In this document: piece by piece, positions 1 to 7,473 of the stretch
How the letters are laid out: every line of letters begins with the position of its first letter
Numbering within the stretch: the first letter of the stretch is position 1
From: Actinomycetes bacterium
GTDB taxonomy: Bacteria > Actinomycetota > Thermoleophilia > BMS3ABIN01
NCBI GenBank assembly: GCA_021790115.1
Contig: JAJYIM010000013.1
Location: forward strand, 1-46,310
Direction: 5' to 3'
Length of the DNA: 46,310 nucleotides
Notes under the pieces: generated by a model
What the model was told of the DNA's origin: nothing
What the model saw: the letters and a program-made list of their open reading frames with translations, nothing else
Databases searched by the model: none
Program-made: the position numbers and the translations under genes

Positions 1-351
1 ATCAGGATTGATGAGGATAAAATGAATCAGGTATTTGTCAATCTGCTTGGCAATGCCCTCAGGTATACCGATTCAGGAGGGCAGGTATCATTAAGAGCCG
101 CGGGCAGCAATGGCGGCGTGCAAATCCGTGTAACCGATACCGGCGGCGGCATTGCTGCCGGGGATCTTCCCCATGTTTTTGAGCGGTTTTACCGGGCCGA
201 CAAGTCACGTTCCCGGAAGAGGGGCGGCAGCGGTATTGGCCTTTCGATTGCGAAGCGGTACGTTGAGCTGCAGGGCGGCGAAATTTCCGCGCAGAGCAAG
301 CCGGGGCAAGGGACCACGTTCAGGCTGACATTACCAGCCGCGAAGCCTTAA
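1..351 (+). CDS. Sensor histidine kinase, C-terminal ATPase part (5' end outside window)
   Basis: The reading frame is open from the first base and codes for 116 residues of the catalytic ATP-binding (HATPase_c) domain of a two-component sensor kinase. Visible motifs are the N box around NLLGNALRYT (residues 14-23), the G1 box DTGGGI (46-51), the F box FERFYR (60-65) and the G2 box GGSGIGLSIAK (75-85). This order and spacing is typical of HPK1-type kinases that pair with OmpR/PhoB-family regulators. The sensor, transmembrane and His-phosphoacceptor parts lie outside the window, so the stimulus is unknown. The stop codon touches a 55-bp hairpin repeat, and about 70 bp further on lies an 11-bp-periodic TTCA array that could be the target of the partner regulator. 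Confidence 0.93.
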   Translation: MRIDEDKMNQVFVNLLGNALRYTDSGGQVSLRAAGSNGGVQIRVTDTGGGIAAGDLPHVFERFYRADKSRSRKRGGSGIGLSIAKRYVELQGGEISAQSKPGQGTTFRLTLPAAKP

Positions 352-405
352 GAATCTATCTCAAAAAGCATATTCTGCTGCGAACAGCCTTTTGAGATAG
401 ATTCT
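351..405 (+). repeat. 55-bp hairpin repeat, copy 1
   Basis: A perfect 16-bp inverted repeat (arm AGAATCTATCTCAAAA, 351-366, and its complement 390-405) encloses a 23-base loop. The first base overlaps the kinase stop codon. A second copy with the same length and orientation lies at 37343-37397 and matches at 51 of 55 positions. There is no T-tract after the right arm, so it is not a canonical Rho-independent terminator, although the RNA would fold strongly. It may be a small REP/MITE-like palindromic element. Confidence 0.85.
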
Positions 406-421
406 AATAGCAAGTTCATTT

Positions 422-465
422 CTTCACAAATTCTTCATATCCGGTTCATCCCTCCTTCATTAGCA
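422..465 (+). promoter_or_regulatory. Operator array: four TTCA boxes at exact 11-bp spacing
   Basis: TTCA occurs at 423, 434, 445 and 456, one helical turn apart each time, as 11-mers beginning CTTCA, CTTCA, GTTCA and CTTCA. A fifth TTCA at 415 is out of register. Direct repeats with an 11-bp period are the usual binding pattern of PhoB/PhoP/OmpR-family regulators; E. coli Pho boxes and Streptomyces GTTCA-type PHO boxes have this period. A weak -10-like CAGAAT follows at 471-476, so the array replaces the -35 region. It most likely controls the exported Gly/Met-rich gene starting at 512. Confidence 0.6.
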
Positions 466-511
466 ACGGGCAGAATTAAGGCAGGACAAAACCCGAAATG
501 GAGGATTACCA

Positions 512-919
512 ATGTCGATTGTAAAACTGGCTTTGATTGCAGGCGTAGCGGCCGTGGTTGTAATTTTAAGCGGCACCGTGGTTCTGGCTGAGACCGGATA
601 TGTGTCCTTTGGCAAGGGGCGGGCGACCGTTGGACCGGCGCCGGCGCGTTTCACGCAGGGTTATAACAATCAAAGCGCGCCAGGCCCGGGAAATGGAAAT
701 GGATATTATGGTCCGATGGGGCCGGCGGGAGGAGGGTACGGCCCGGGCATGATGGGCGGTTACGGCTACGGAGCCGGGATGATGGGCTCCGGCTCGTACG
801 GCGCCGGCGGGGCGCTGTGGGATCAGATGTGGAGCGCGATGAGAAGCGGGAATTGGAATGGCATGTATCAGGCATGCCTGGGCATTTTTAACGGTAGTAA
901 CTATCCGCCTGGCTCTTGA
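512..919 (+). CDS. Small exported Gly/Met/Tyr-rich protein
   Basis: A 135-residue protein of unrecognised family. Residues 5-26 form a hydrophobic signal peptide or anchor ending VVLAE. Residues about 56-100 are low-complexity and rich in Gly, Tyr, Met and Pro, with repeated GMMGGYG and GMMGSG units. The C-terminus is Trp-rich (LWDQMWSAMRSGNW) with a single Cys. A GGAGG ribosome-binding site at 500-504 supports this start. The gene lies directly behind a histidine kinase gene and a regulator-type operator array and is closed by a strong terminator, so it is probably a regulated single-gene unit. Paired methionines in an exported protein can bind copper(I) or silver(I), but no experimentally typical motif is present. 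A structural envelope role is equally possible. Confidence 0.75.
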   Translation: MSIVKLALIAGVAAVVVILSGTVVLAETGYVSFGKGRATVGPAPARFTQGYNNQSAPGPGNGNGYYGPMGPAGGGYGPGMMGGYGYGAGMMGSGSYGAGGALWDQMWSAMRSGNWNGMYQACLGIFNGSNYPPGS

Positions 920-972
920 GCGCGGGTACGGGCTGGTAAGCGCCGCTTTCGTTGCAGCCAAAAACAGGCATT

Positions 973-1005
973 AAAAAGAGGAGGAAATTTATTCCTCCTC
1001 TTTTT
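973..1005. terminator. Bidirectional Rho-independent terminator
   Basis: A perfect 14-bp inverted repeat (AAAAAGAGGAGGAA at 973-986, complement at 992-1005) with a 5-base loop. It has an A-tract on the left and a T-tract on the right, so it works in both directions. It sits between the convergent genes ending at 919 (+) and 1043 (-) and can end both transcripts. Confidence 0.92.
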
Positions 1006-1042
1006 ATAATTCAGGTTGATAATAAGCTAACAAGCTAACGTG

Positions 1043-1504
1043 TCAAGCCTGATTCCGGCGGCCTTTCCGGAGAAGCTGCGCGGCGCCGCCGACGCCAATT
1101 ATCCCCGAGCCGGCCAGGAGCGCTATCGCTATGCCGGTGCTGGGAAGCGCCCCTCTGGAAGAAGAAGTTGAGGCAAGGCGGGTGCCGCAGCCCAGATTAT
1201 TGTAGACGGTGTTGTAATCGGTAAGCACTGACTCGTATGACGAGAGGCTGCTTAGCACCCCACATGAAGCAGCAAGCTGCGTGGAGTTATAACCGGCCAA
1301 GCTGCCGCCCGATGCGGCGGTATTATAGATGTTGATGAAATCCTGGGTGGAGATGCCGGCTTGTGCGGCCGCCCCCACAAGGGCGTTGTTGACGGCTGAA
1401 TATTGGCTGCTGCTGGTGCCGCTGGGGAAGGCCGCCAGCGCTGTCGCGGCAAGAAGCATCGTTATCGCCAAAACCAAAAAGAAGATGATTGCCATGCGCC
1501 GCAT
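1043..1504 (-). CDS. LPxTG-type (LPSTG) surface protein, probable sortase substrate
   Basis: A 153-residue exported protein. It has an N-terminal signal peptide (residues 1-25, basic MRRM then a hydrophobic core ending LAA) and a Ser/Ala/Asn-rich middle with two cysteines (81 and 106) that could form a disulfide. The C-terminus is a classical cell-wall sorting signal: LPSTG at 120-124, a hydrophobic stretch, then the basic tail RKGRR. Sortases cleave between T and G and attach the protein to the envelope. A sortase gene lies at 20359-21027, but its catalytic His is altered, so whether it handles this protein is open. The start is supported by a purine-rich site (AAAGGGTGG) just upstream. The function of the middle domain is unrecognised. 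Confidence 0.85.
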   Translation of the reverse strand: MRRMAIIFFLVLAITMLLAATALAAFPSGTSSSQYSAVNNALVGAAAQAGISTQDFINIYNTAASGGSLAGYNSTQLAASCGVLSSLSSYESVLTDYNTVYNNLGCGTRLASTSSSRGALPSTGIAIALLAGSGIIGVGGAAQLLRKGRRNQA

Positions 1505-1792
1505 ATAACCACCCTTTCAATGTCTTAAATTATGCAATGCATCTTTAAAAACCCCACCACTAACCGTTAATCGTTGTAATACTTACGGCTTTTTCTACGG
1601 CAAACTTTAATATCCTTCCCAAATTATCGAAAATTTATACCTTTCCGGAGGCAAAGTCAAGGGCAGAAAATGAAATAGGTTTCGACTGGTTCGTAATTGT
1701 TCATTTGGCAGATATAAAATGAAAGGTAGCATTGCCTGAAATGGTCCAGTCGCTAATGTTAAGATCAGGCTGGCTTTTAACAAATTATATTT
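1505..1792. other. Divergent intergenic region
   Basis: This AT-rich 288-bp spacer separates the LPSTG gene (-) and the TPR-like gene (+) and must hold both promoters. A minus-strand -10-like CATAAT lies at 1529-1534, overlapping a short palindrome ATGCAATGCAT (1532-1542). A plus-strand TATAAA lies at 1713-1718. No good -35 boxes accompany either. No RNA gene or coding sequence is recognisable. Confidence 0.4.
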
Positions 1793-1795
1793 GTG

Positions 1796-2281
1796 ATGAA
1801 CAATTTTAAAGCACATGGTCAAGAAGCGACTGTTGGTTTTAAGACAGTTAAATATTTCCGGGCTTCATTTCTGCTGGTGGCAATAGTGGCGATTGTACTG
1901 GCGTTCTTGCCTTGGTATTCATCTTATTTACGAAATAAATCATTGGAGCAAGCAGGGCAGGGATATCAAATAACAGCGCTTCATACAGCTGAGAGTGCAA
2001 GTTCGTGGGATCCCCTTTCAGTTGAAGGGTTGTTCGTGTTGGCTGGAGCTGAGCAACGGGTCGGCTATGCCAACGATGCTAGAAAGACATTAATGGATGC
2101 AACAAAAATGCAGCCACTTAACTATGCAACCTGGGAGCAGCTTGCGATCTATGAGCGCGATTATTGGAAAATGCCCGGCCGGTCGCGTCGAGATTTTGCC
2201 AAAGCGTTTAAATTAAATCCATTCGACGAAAGGCTTCGCCAAGAAGTAGGATTGCCCCCTTTGGCGCAGGCCCATCGATAA
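1796..2281 (+). CDS. Small membrane-anchored TPR-like protein
   Basis: About 161 residues. A single membrane segment (about residues 24-42) is followed by an alpha-helical region (50-140) with tetratricopeptide-like alternation of Ala, Leu and aromatic residues, for example the stretches around WDPLSVEGLFVLAGAEQ and MQPLNYATWEQLAIYERD. Similar short TPR tails occur at the C-termini of O-antigen ligase/polymerase-type proteins. Here the module is a separate gene at the end of a polysaccharide locus, so a scaffolding role for one of the ligase-like proteins is possible but unproven. GTG at 1793 directly precedes the chosen ATG; neither has a clear ribosome-binding site. The gene is convergent with the dehydratase, only 10 bp apart, with no terminator visible. 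Confidence 0.7.
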   Translation: MNNFKAHGQEATVGFKTVKYFRASFLLVAIVAIVLAFLPWYSSYLRNKSLEQAGQGYQITALHTAESASSWDPLSVEGLFVLAGAEQRVGYANDARKTLMDATKMQPLNYATWEQLAIYERDYWKMPGRSRRDFAKAFKLNPFDERLRQEVGLPPLAQAHR

Positions 2282-2291
2282 AAATTAATTC

Positions 2292-4217
2292 TTACTGTTT
2301 GTCGGTTACGCCGGCAGTATATATCGCGCTGGACAGGCTGCTGACGTTGCCAGCAGACCTTGATATTTTCATTTGACTGGAGCCGGCAGGGACATACGAT
2401 GAAATCCGTTCTCGAAGGATACTCTTCACCCCTTCGCAATCACCAAGACTTGCACTCGCGAAGAGAGGGTCAAGATTGGGAAGCACAGGAGCTGCAGACG
2501 GGACGGCGCGCGTGACGCGGCTGATCATGGGATGAGATGTAATTTCATGTGATTCATCTTTGGCAATCAAGTGCTCATGTAGCTTTTCGCCAGGCCGCAG
2601 GCCAGTGAAAATTATCTCTATCTGACTCTTTTTGCCCAACATGCCAACCATCTGGTTTGCCAGGTCGATAATCCTCACCGGCTTTCCCATATCCAGCACG
2701 TAAACAGCGTTGCCGTCCGGAAAGGCAGCCGCCTGCAGCACCAAATCCACAGCCTCGGAGACAAGCATGAAATAACGGGTAATTTCCGGGTGAGTTATGG
2801 TTACCGGACCTCCTTCACTTATCTGCTGCCTGAAAATAGGCAACACACTGCCGCGGCTGCCGAGAACGTTCCCGAATCGCACTGAGCAGTATCTTGTTGA
2901 TGGATAAACTTTTTCCAGTTCTGAAACAATACGCTCTCCCAGGTATTTTGTTGCCCCCATGACATTTACCGGCTCGACCGCTTTATCAGTGGAGATATTG
3001 ACAAAACACCGGGCACCGTATATTCCAGCCATCTTGGAAAGGATCAGCGTACCGCGCACATTGTTGAGTACCGCTATATCCGGCTGCAGTTCCATCAAAG
3101 GCACATGTTTATAAGCTGCGGCATGGAAAATCAGCTGTGGCCGGTGTTGCCGGAACAGCGCCTCTATCCTTGTCTCAGAACGGATATCAGCAACACATAA
3201 ACGATGTTTATCAAAAAAACTCTGATTTAACTGTTTATGAAGACGGTATAGGGATGATTCATCCTGATCGACGAGAATAATGCCCGCGGGATTATGGCAG
3301 CTAATTTGCCTGACCAGTTCTGAGCCGATAGAGCCTCCCGCGCCAGAAACAAGCACAGTCTGATCTTTGATAAAGTCTCTGATCTGGGTGTAATCGGTTT
3401 GCACTGGTTGGCGCCCGAGCAGGTCTTCGATCTCAACATTGCTTATATTGTCGATGCCAACTTTCCCCAGGTGAATGCTCTGCAGCGGCCTTAGCGTCTT
3501 AACTGTTTTTCCGGTGCGCTGCGCCAGTTCCACAATCCGATGGAATGCGGCCATGGAGGCGCTGGGCATCGCGATCAGGATCTCATCAACGTCATGTTTT
3601 TCGACAACCTCAGCCATCCGGTCTGTAGGACCGAAGATGGGGACGCCGTGGATTTCCATTCCCTGCAAATCAGGATTGTCATCAACCATGACTACGGCCT
3701 CGAATACCGTATTTGGATCTTTTTGGATGCTGCGAATAATCATTTCGCCGGCTGCGCCGGCGCCAATGACGAGAAGGCGCAGCCGCGGTTTGACCTCCCG
3801 AAGCGATCGCTCGTAGAAAACACGCGGATAAAAACGGACAACCGACATCAAAATAAACGAGACGGCACTGCCGATTGGAACCATTACAATCACACGTAAT
3901 GGTGAAGAATGCATAATCACAAGGCCGATAAGCAGCAAGGCCGGCATTGTTACTGCCGCCGACCAAACTATTTTCAGGGCATGATTAAGCCCGGCGTAAC
4001 GTCCGACGACGCGGTAAAGGCCGAATTTCAGATTCAGGCCGCATTGAACGGCAACGGCAAAGGGTATAAACAGAAGCAGCTCGTTGTAATAATCAAGGGG
4101 CGCCCAGCGGGCAAACAGGACTAGCGACGCCAGCGTATAGGCATTGACTACGATACAGGCGTCGACCAGCATGGCCAGCGATTGACGCTTTAATTGTTTC
4201 AGTAAAGGCAGTCCCAA
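2292..4217 (-). CDS. Membrane-bound nucleotide-sugar 4,6-dehydratase (CapD/PglF family)
   Basis: 641 residues, the usual length for this family. Four membrane helices (about 14-32, 44-64, 85-103, 108-127) are followed by a nucleotide-binding fold with GAGAAG (152-157) and then a short-chain-dehydrogenase domain with GAGGSIG (292-298), AAAYKHVP (366-373) and STDKA (409-413). In place of the usual Tyr-x3-Lys the protein has M420-G-A-T-K424. That Met is the family hallmark of PglF/FlaA1-type enzymes that convert UDP-GlcNAc to a 4-keto-6-deoxy sugar, the first step towards bacillosamine or other amino-deoxy sugars. A TTG start is chosen because GGGAG lies about 6 bases upstream. It is the last gene of the polysaccharide cluster and matches the aminotransferase and phosphoglycosyl transferase encoded upstream. 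The exact substrate is inferred. Confidence 0.93.
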   Translation of the reverse strand: MGLPLLKQLKRQSLAMLVDACIVVNAYTLASLVLFARWAPLDYYNELLLFIPFAVAVQCGLNLKFGLYRVVGRYAGLNHALKIVWSAAVTMPALLLIGLVIMHSSPLRVIVMVPIGSAVSFILMSVVRFYPRVFYERSLREVKPRLRLLVIGAGAAGEMIIRSIQKDPNTVFEAVVMVDDNPDLQGMEIHGVPIFGPTDRMAEVVEKHDVDEILIAMPSASMAAFHRIVELAQRTGKTVKTLRPLQSIHLGKVGIDNISNVEIEDLLGRQPVQTDYTQIRDFIKDQTVLVSGAGGSIGSELVRQISCHNPAGIILVDQDESSLYRLHKQLNQSFFDKHRLCVADIRSETRIEALFRQHRPQLIFHAAAYKHVPLMELQPDIAVLNNVRGTLILSKMAGIYGARCFVNISTDKAVEPVNVMGATKYLGERIVSELEKVYPSTRYCSVRFGNVLGSRGSVLPIFRQQISEGGPVTITHPEITRYFMLVSEAVDLVLQAAAFPDGNAVYVLDMGKPVRIIDLANQMVGMLGKKSQIEIIFTGLRPGEKLHEHLIAKDESHEITSHPMISRVTRAVPSAAPVLPNLDPLFASASLGDCEGVKSILRERISSYVPAGSSQMKISRSAGNVSSLSSAIYTAGVTDKQ

Positions 4218-4250
4218 ACAGGCTCCCGAATGCCAAAGATCAGTTTATGA

Positions 4251-5567
4251 CTAATTTGCGTTCTTTACAATTGGGTAACTAATGTTTTCCCGGGAAGGTG
4301 TGCTCAGCCCGTAAAGGACACCAGCTATCAACCAGAAACAGATAAACATTGACCACCAGGCGAGCGCGTCAAATGTTAAGGCGTCCAGGCAAATGGCTGC
4401 AAGGGCTGCAAAAACAGGTATCAGCAACTGCCGCTGGTGGCCCGGCTTTAGCAGGGCCGCAGATCCCCGGTAAAATAACAGGATTAGAAATAAGACGAAA
4501 GGAAGAAATCCGGCTAAGCCTTCCTCGAGAAGAAAGTCAAGATAGTAATTATCCACAGCTGATGGACCGGCCTGCTTCTGGTTGTAAATCTGCAGGACTT
4601 TGCTCATGTTGACCAACGACGACGCCCCGTTTCCCTGACCAACGCCGAAAACCTGGTTTTGCTCGAAGCCGCGCCAAGCGTAGCGCCACATATATGTCCG
4701 GGAGTTGACGCTGGTTTTGATTCTGATCATTGTCTGTTGGGAAACCGGTTGCCAAAGGATTGCCAGCGGCAGCAAGATTACGGCCGCCAAAGTAGCGATA
4801 AATAACAATTTCATCAGGTCCAGGTTTCTAACTAACAATAATGAAAAAACCGCGCCCATTAGCACTGCAATCAGCCAGCTTCCCTTTGCAAAAGTAAATA
4901 AAATAGCCAATATACAAAGTGCAGTTGACACCAGACCAAAAATTCTTACTTTCCGGGTGCCGCTGGCGAAATAAATGTAACCACAAATTGGCAAGGCCAT
5001 GACGAGGAACGCTCCAAACACAACCGGATGAAGAAGAGTCGAGCCAATACGGGGGAAAACGGTACGAGGATCAGTGTAAGTAATGCCAAATAAAGAGGCG
5101 AGATTGTTCTTGAAAATAGCGAGCTCTAATAAGGCCAGGAGTGAGGAAATTGACGCCAAACCGGCAAAAGCCATGATGACGTAAGTGAAATAGCGCCGCC
5201 GCTGCACTAACTGGGAAGATAAATAGAAAATGCTAATGCCAAAGAAGGCGTTAGTGACTGTATGAACTTTTATATCCCTGATTATGAAATATGCAAACGA
5301 AGATAACAGGACAAAATCAATTATACCAGGTCTTATACGAGACCATTTTTGCCTAAATATGGCAGCGTCGGCCCAGAGAAGCAGCGGCAGGGTTAATAAG
5401 AGAGGCGATAACAGCCTTGATTTTGTCTGAAACAGATCAGGCATGCCAAGAACGGCGATAACGAGCGTAAACAAGATTGCGACAACCGCGAGAGAATAAG
5501 GTTGGGCGAAGAAGCGGCTACCAGCCTGTTGATAAAAAGTTGTTTTCCCTACTGGAGCGCGTTTCAA
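4251..5567 (-). CDS. O-antigen ligase/polymerase-type membrane protein (Wzy/WaaL superfamily)
   Basis: 438 residues with about ten to twelve membrane helices and one larger outer loop. The loop contains RTYMWRYAWRGF followed by GVGQGN, and a later DNYYLDFLLEEGLAGF. These are the characteristic landmarks of Wzy_C-family proteins that polymerise repeat units or transfer a finished glycan to an acceptor. No other start than TTG (5567) is evident, and its ribosome-binding site is poor, so the N-terminus is uncertain. It is one of three such proteins in this window (also 12940-14418 and 17696-19315). At least one is probably the polymerase and another a ligase or wall transferase; sequence alone does not say which. 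Confidence 0.85.
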   Translation of the reverse strand: MKRAPVGKTTFYQQAGSRFFAQPYSLAVVAILFTLVIAVLGMPDLFQTKSRLLSPLLLTLPLLLWADAAIFRQKWSRIRPGIIDFVLLSSFAYFIIRDIKVHTVTNAFFGISIFYLSSQLVQRRRYFTYVIMAFAGLASISSLLALLELAIFKNNLASLFGITYTDPRTVFPRIGSTLLHPVVFGAFLVMALPICGYIYFASGTRKVRIFGLVSTALCILAILFTFAKGSWLIAVLMGAVFSLLLVRNLDLMKLLFIATLAAVILLPLAILWQPVSQQTMIRIKTSVNSRTYMWRYAWRGFEQNQVFGVGQGNGASSLVNMSKVLQIYNQKQAGPSAVDNYYLDFLLEEGLAGFLPFVLFLILLFYRGSAALLKPGHQRQLLIPVFAALAAICLDALTFDALAWWSMFICFWLIAGVLYGLSTPSRENISYPIVKNAN

Positions 5568-5646
5568 TATATTGCTGGATTGTAGTTTTAAATAAAGAAG
5601 AATGCCGGGAAGAAATCTTCGGAGAAATTTGCGGTCATGCAGACAG

Positions 5647-6282
5647 TCATAACCCTTCTCTAATTGCCGCTGGATTTTTGAAAATCAAGGCCAGCGTTTT
5701 CGCAATTATTGCAAAGTCATTGATCAATGATGCATGCGCCAGATATTCATGGGCAAGCTTGATCTTTTCCGGAAGAATGTGCCTGACATATTCATCCTCC
5801 GGGTCGTTGTGACGCGCCAGAAACTCTGATTCATTTCTGAAACGGATCGAAGCCAAATCGGTAATGCCGGGACGAATAGTCAATATTTTTTTAAAGTCAG
5901 CAGGAAACATGGCAACATATTTTCTGATTTCGGGACGCGGCCCGACGAGGCTCATCTCACCACGAAGCACATTGTACAACTGAGGCAGCTCATCGAGCTT
6001 GAAGCGGCGCAAATAGGCACCGGCGCTGGTAATTCGCGCATCGCCCGCTACAGTCAGGCCTGCCTCCATCTTGGTTGCACCTGCATCCATTGTCCTCAAC
6101 TTTAAAATGTTAAAGGGGCGGCCATCACGGCCCATGCGCTCTCCCTTGAAAAAAACCGGTCCTTCTGAATCCCGCTTGATCCAGATGGATACAACTACAA
6201 AAAACGGTATCAACAAAATTAGTGCCGACAAGGCCACTATAAAGTCGATGATTCTCTTTGTAACGGCTTGATAGCCTACCAT
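5647..6282 (-). CDS. Polyprenyl-phosphate phosphoglycosyl transferase (PglC/WcaJ-type sugar transferase)
   Basis: 211 residues, the size of the minimal, PglC-like catalytic form. A single membrane-associated hydrophobic segment (about 10-32) is followed by the conserved family motifs KLRTM (60-64), DELPQLYNVLRGEMSLVGPRPE and RPGITDLASIRF. These enzymes move a sugar-1-phosphate from an NDP-sugar to undecaprenyl phosphate at the inner face of the membrane, starting the repeat unit. The gene starts 7 bp after the aminotransferase stop, implying co-transcription. With the PglF-like dehydratase and the aminotransferase it suggests an amino-deoxy sugar as first residue. Confidence 0.95.
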   Translation of the reverse strand: MVGYQAVTKRIIDFIVALSALILLIPFFVVVSIWIKRDSEGPVFFKGERMGRDGRPFNILKLRTMDAGATKMEAGLTVAGDARITSAGAYLRRFKLDELPQLYNVLRGEMSLVGPRPEIRKYVAMFPADFKKILTIRPGITDLASIRFRNESEFLARHNDPEDEYVRHILPEKIKLAHEYLAHASLINDFAIIAKTLALIFKNPAAIREGL

Positions 6283-6289
6283 GTATGTA

Positions 6290-7468
6290 TTACAGAGAGT
6301 GGCAATAGAGAACGTGCTTTAAGGCAGCAACAATGTAATCCACATCTTCATCCGTCAAACCAGGATGGAGCGGCAGCGTAATCAGCCTTTTAAAGTTGGC
6401 AGTTGCAACCGGGTAATCATCTTTTGAATAACCGTATTTATTTTGAAAGTGCGAGTGCAAATGCAAAGGGATAAAATGCACGCTTGTGCCCACGTTCATA
6501 TTTCGCAGTTCCTCAATAAATTGATCACGATCTATATGGATTGTATCCAGATTTAAGCGTATAACATAAAGGTGCCATGCAGAGGAGACTTCATCCCGTT
6601 CGGTTGGAAGCTGAAGCTGCGTTGAACCGGAAAGTGCAGAATTATAACGCTGGACAATTTCACGCCGCCGCGCCTGGAAAGCCGGCAACTTGCGCAGTTG
6701 GTGCAGGCCTATCGCCGCCTGGATGTCAGTCATGTTATTTTTAAAGCCGGAAAGGATGACGTCATAATTCCAAGTGCTTTCAGTGCTGTAGCGGCGGTGG
6801 GCATCGTCGCTCATGCCATGCATACTCCAAACCCTTGCTTGTTTGATGAAATCAATTCCGCCGGTAAGCATGCCCCCTTCGCCAGTAGTTATGTTCTTTG
6901 TAGCGTAAAAGCTGAATGCCGCGGTTGAGCCATTACCCCCGATTTTTTGTCCTTTATAGGTTGCCGGCAGGGCATGGGCTGCGTCCTCAATCAGTTTCAA
7001 ATTATACGTGGTGGAAATATTACGAAGCTGGTCCATGTCACATGGATGACCATAGAGGTGCACCGGCAAGATGGCGCGGGTCTTTTCAGTGATTGCGGCT
7101 TTTACAAGCTTCATATCAAAGTTGAGAGTATCGGGCTCAACATCAACCAGAACTGGCAAAGCGCCAGCTTGTTCAATGACATGAGCGGTTGAACAAAAAG
7201 TCATGTCCGTGGTAATGACTTCATCCCCGGCGCCAATTTCGTTTACGGCAAGAGAAATAGCCAAGGCGCTTGTCGCTGAATTTAGAGCCAGCGCCGCCGG
7301 CGCGCCGATGAATTCTGCGAAAGCAGCCTCAAACTGCGCTGTTTTCGGACCCGTTGTCACCCACCCGGATCTTAACGTGTCAGCAACTTCCTCGATTTCT
7401 TCTTCGCCAATAGAGGGAGGGTTGAACGGCAGGAAGTCTTTTCGAATTGTAAACTGACCTTCTCCCAT
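6290..7468 (-). CDS. DegT/DnrJ/EryC1-family sugar aminotransferase (PglE/ArnB-like)
   Basis: 392 residues from the chosen start. A PLP-dependent fold-type I enzyme: LNSATSALAISL (62-73) near the cofactor phosphate, EDAAHALPATYKG (161-173) and the Schiff-base lysine K191 in FYATKNITTGEGG. Such enzymes add an amino group from glutamate to a 4-keto sugar nucleotide. The longer frame begins at 7522, but ATG 7468 is preferred because it follows the methyltransferase stop by 5 bp, has AAAGGA just before it, and gives the normal family length. A PglF-like dehydratase in the same cluster could supply the keto sugar. No acetyltransferase of the PglD type is visible nearby, so the amine may stay free or be acetylated elsewhere. 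Confidence 0.93.
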   Translation of the reverse strand: MGEGQFTIRKDFLPFNPPSIGEEEIEEVADTLRSGWVTTGPKTAQFEAAFAEFIGAPAALALNSATSALAISLAVNEIGAGDEVITTDMTFCSTAHVIEQAGALPVLVDVEPDTLNFDMKLVKAAITEKTRAILPVHLYGHPCDMDQLRNISTTYNLKLIEDAAHALPATYKGQKIGGNGSTAAFSFYATKNITTGEGGMLTGGIDFIKQARVWSMHGMSDDAHRRYSTESTWNYDVILSGFKNNMTDIQAAIGLHQLRKLPAFQARRREIVQRYNSALSGSTQLQLPTERDEVSSAWHLYVIRLNLDTIHIDRDQFIEELRNMNVGTSVHFIPLHLHSHFQNKYGYSKDDYPVATANFKRLITLPLHPGLTDEDVDYIVAALKHVLYCHSL

Positions 7469-7473
7469 AATTC

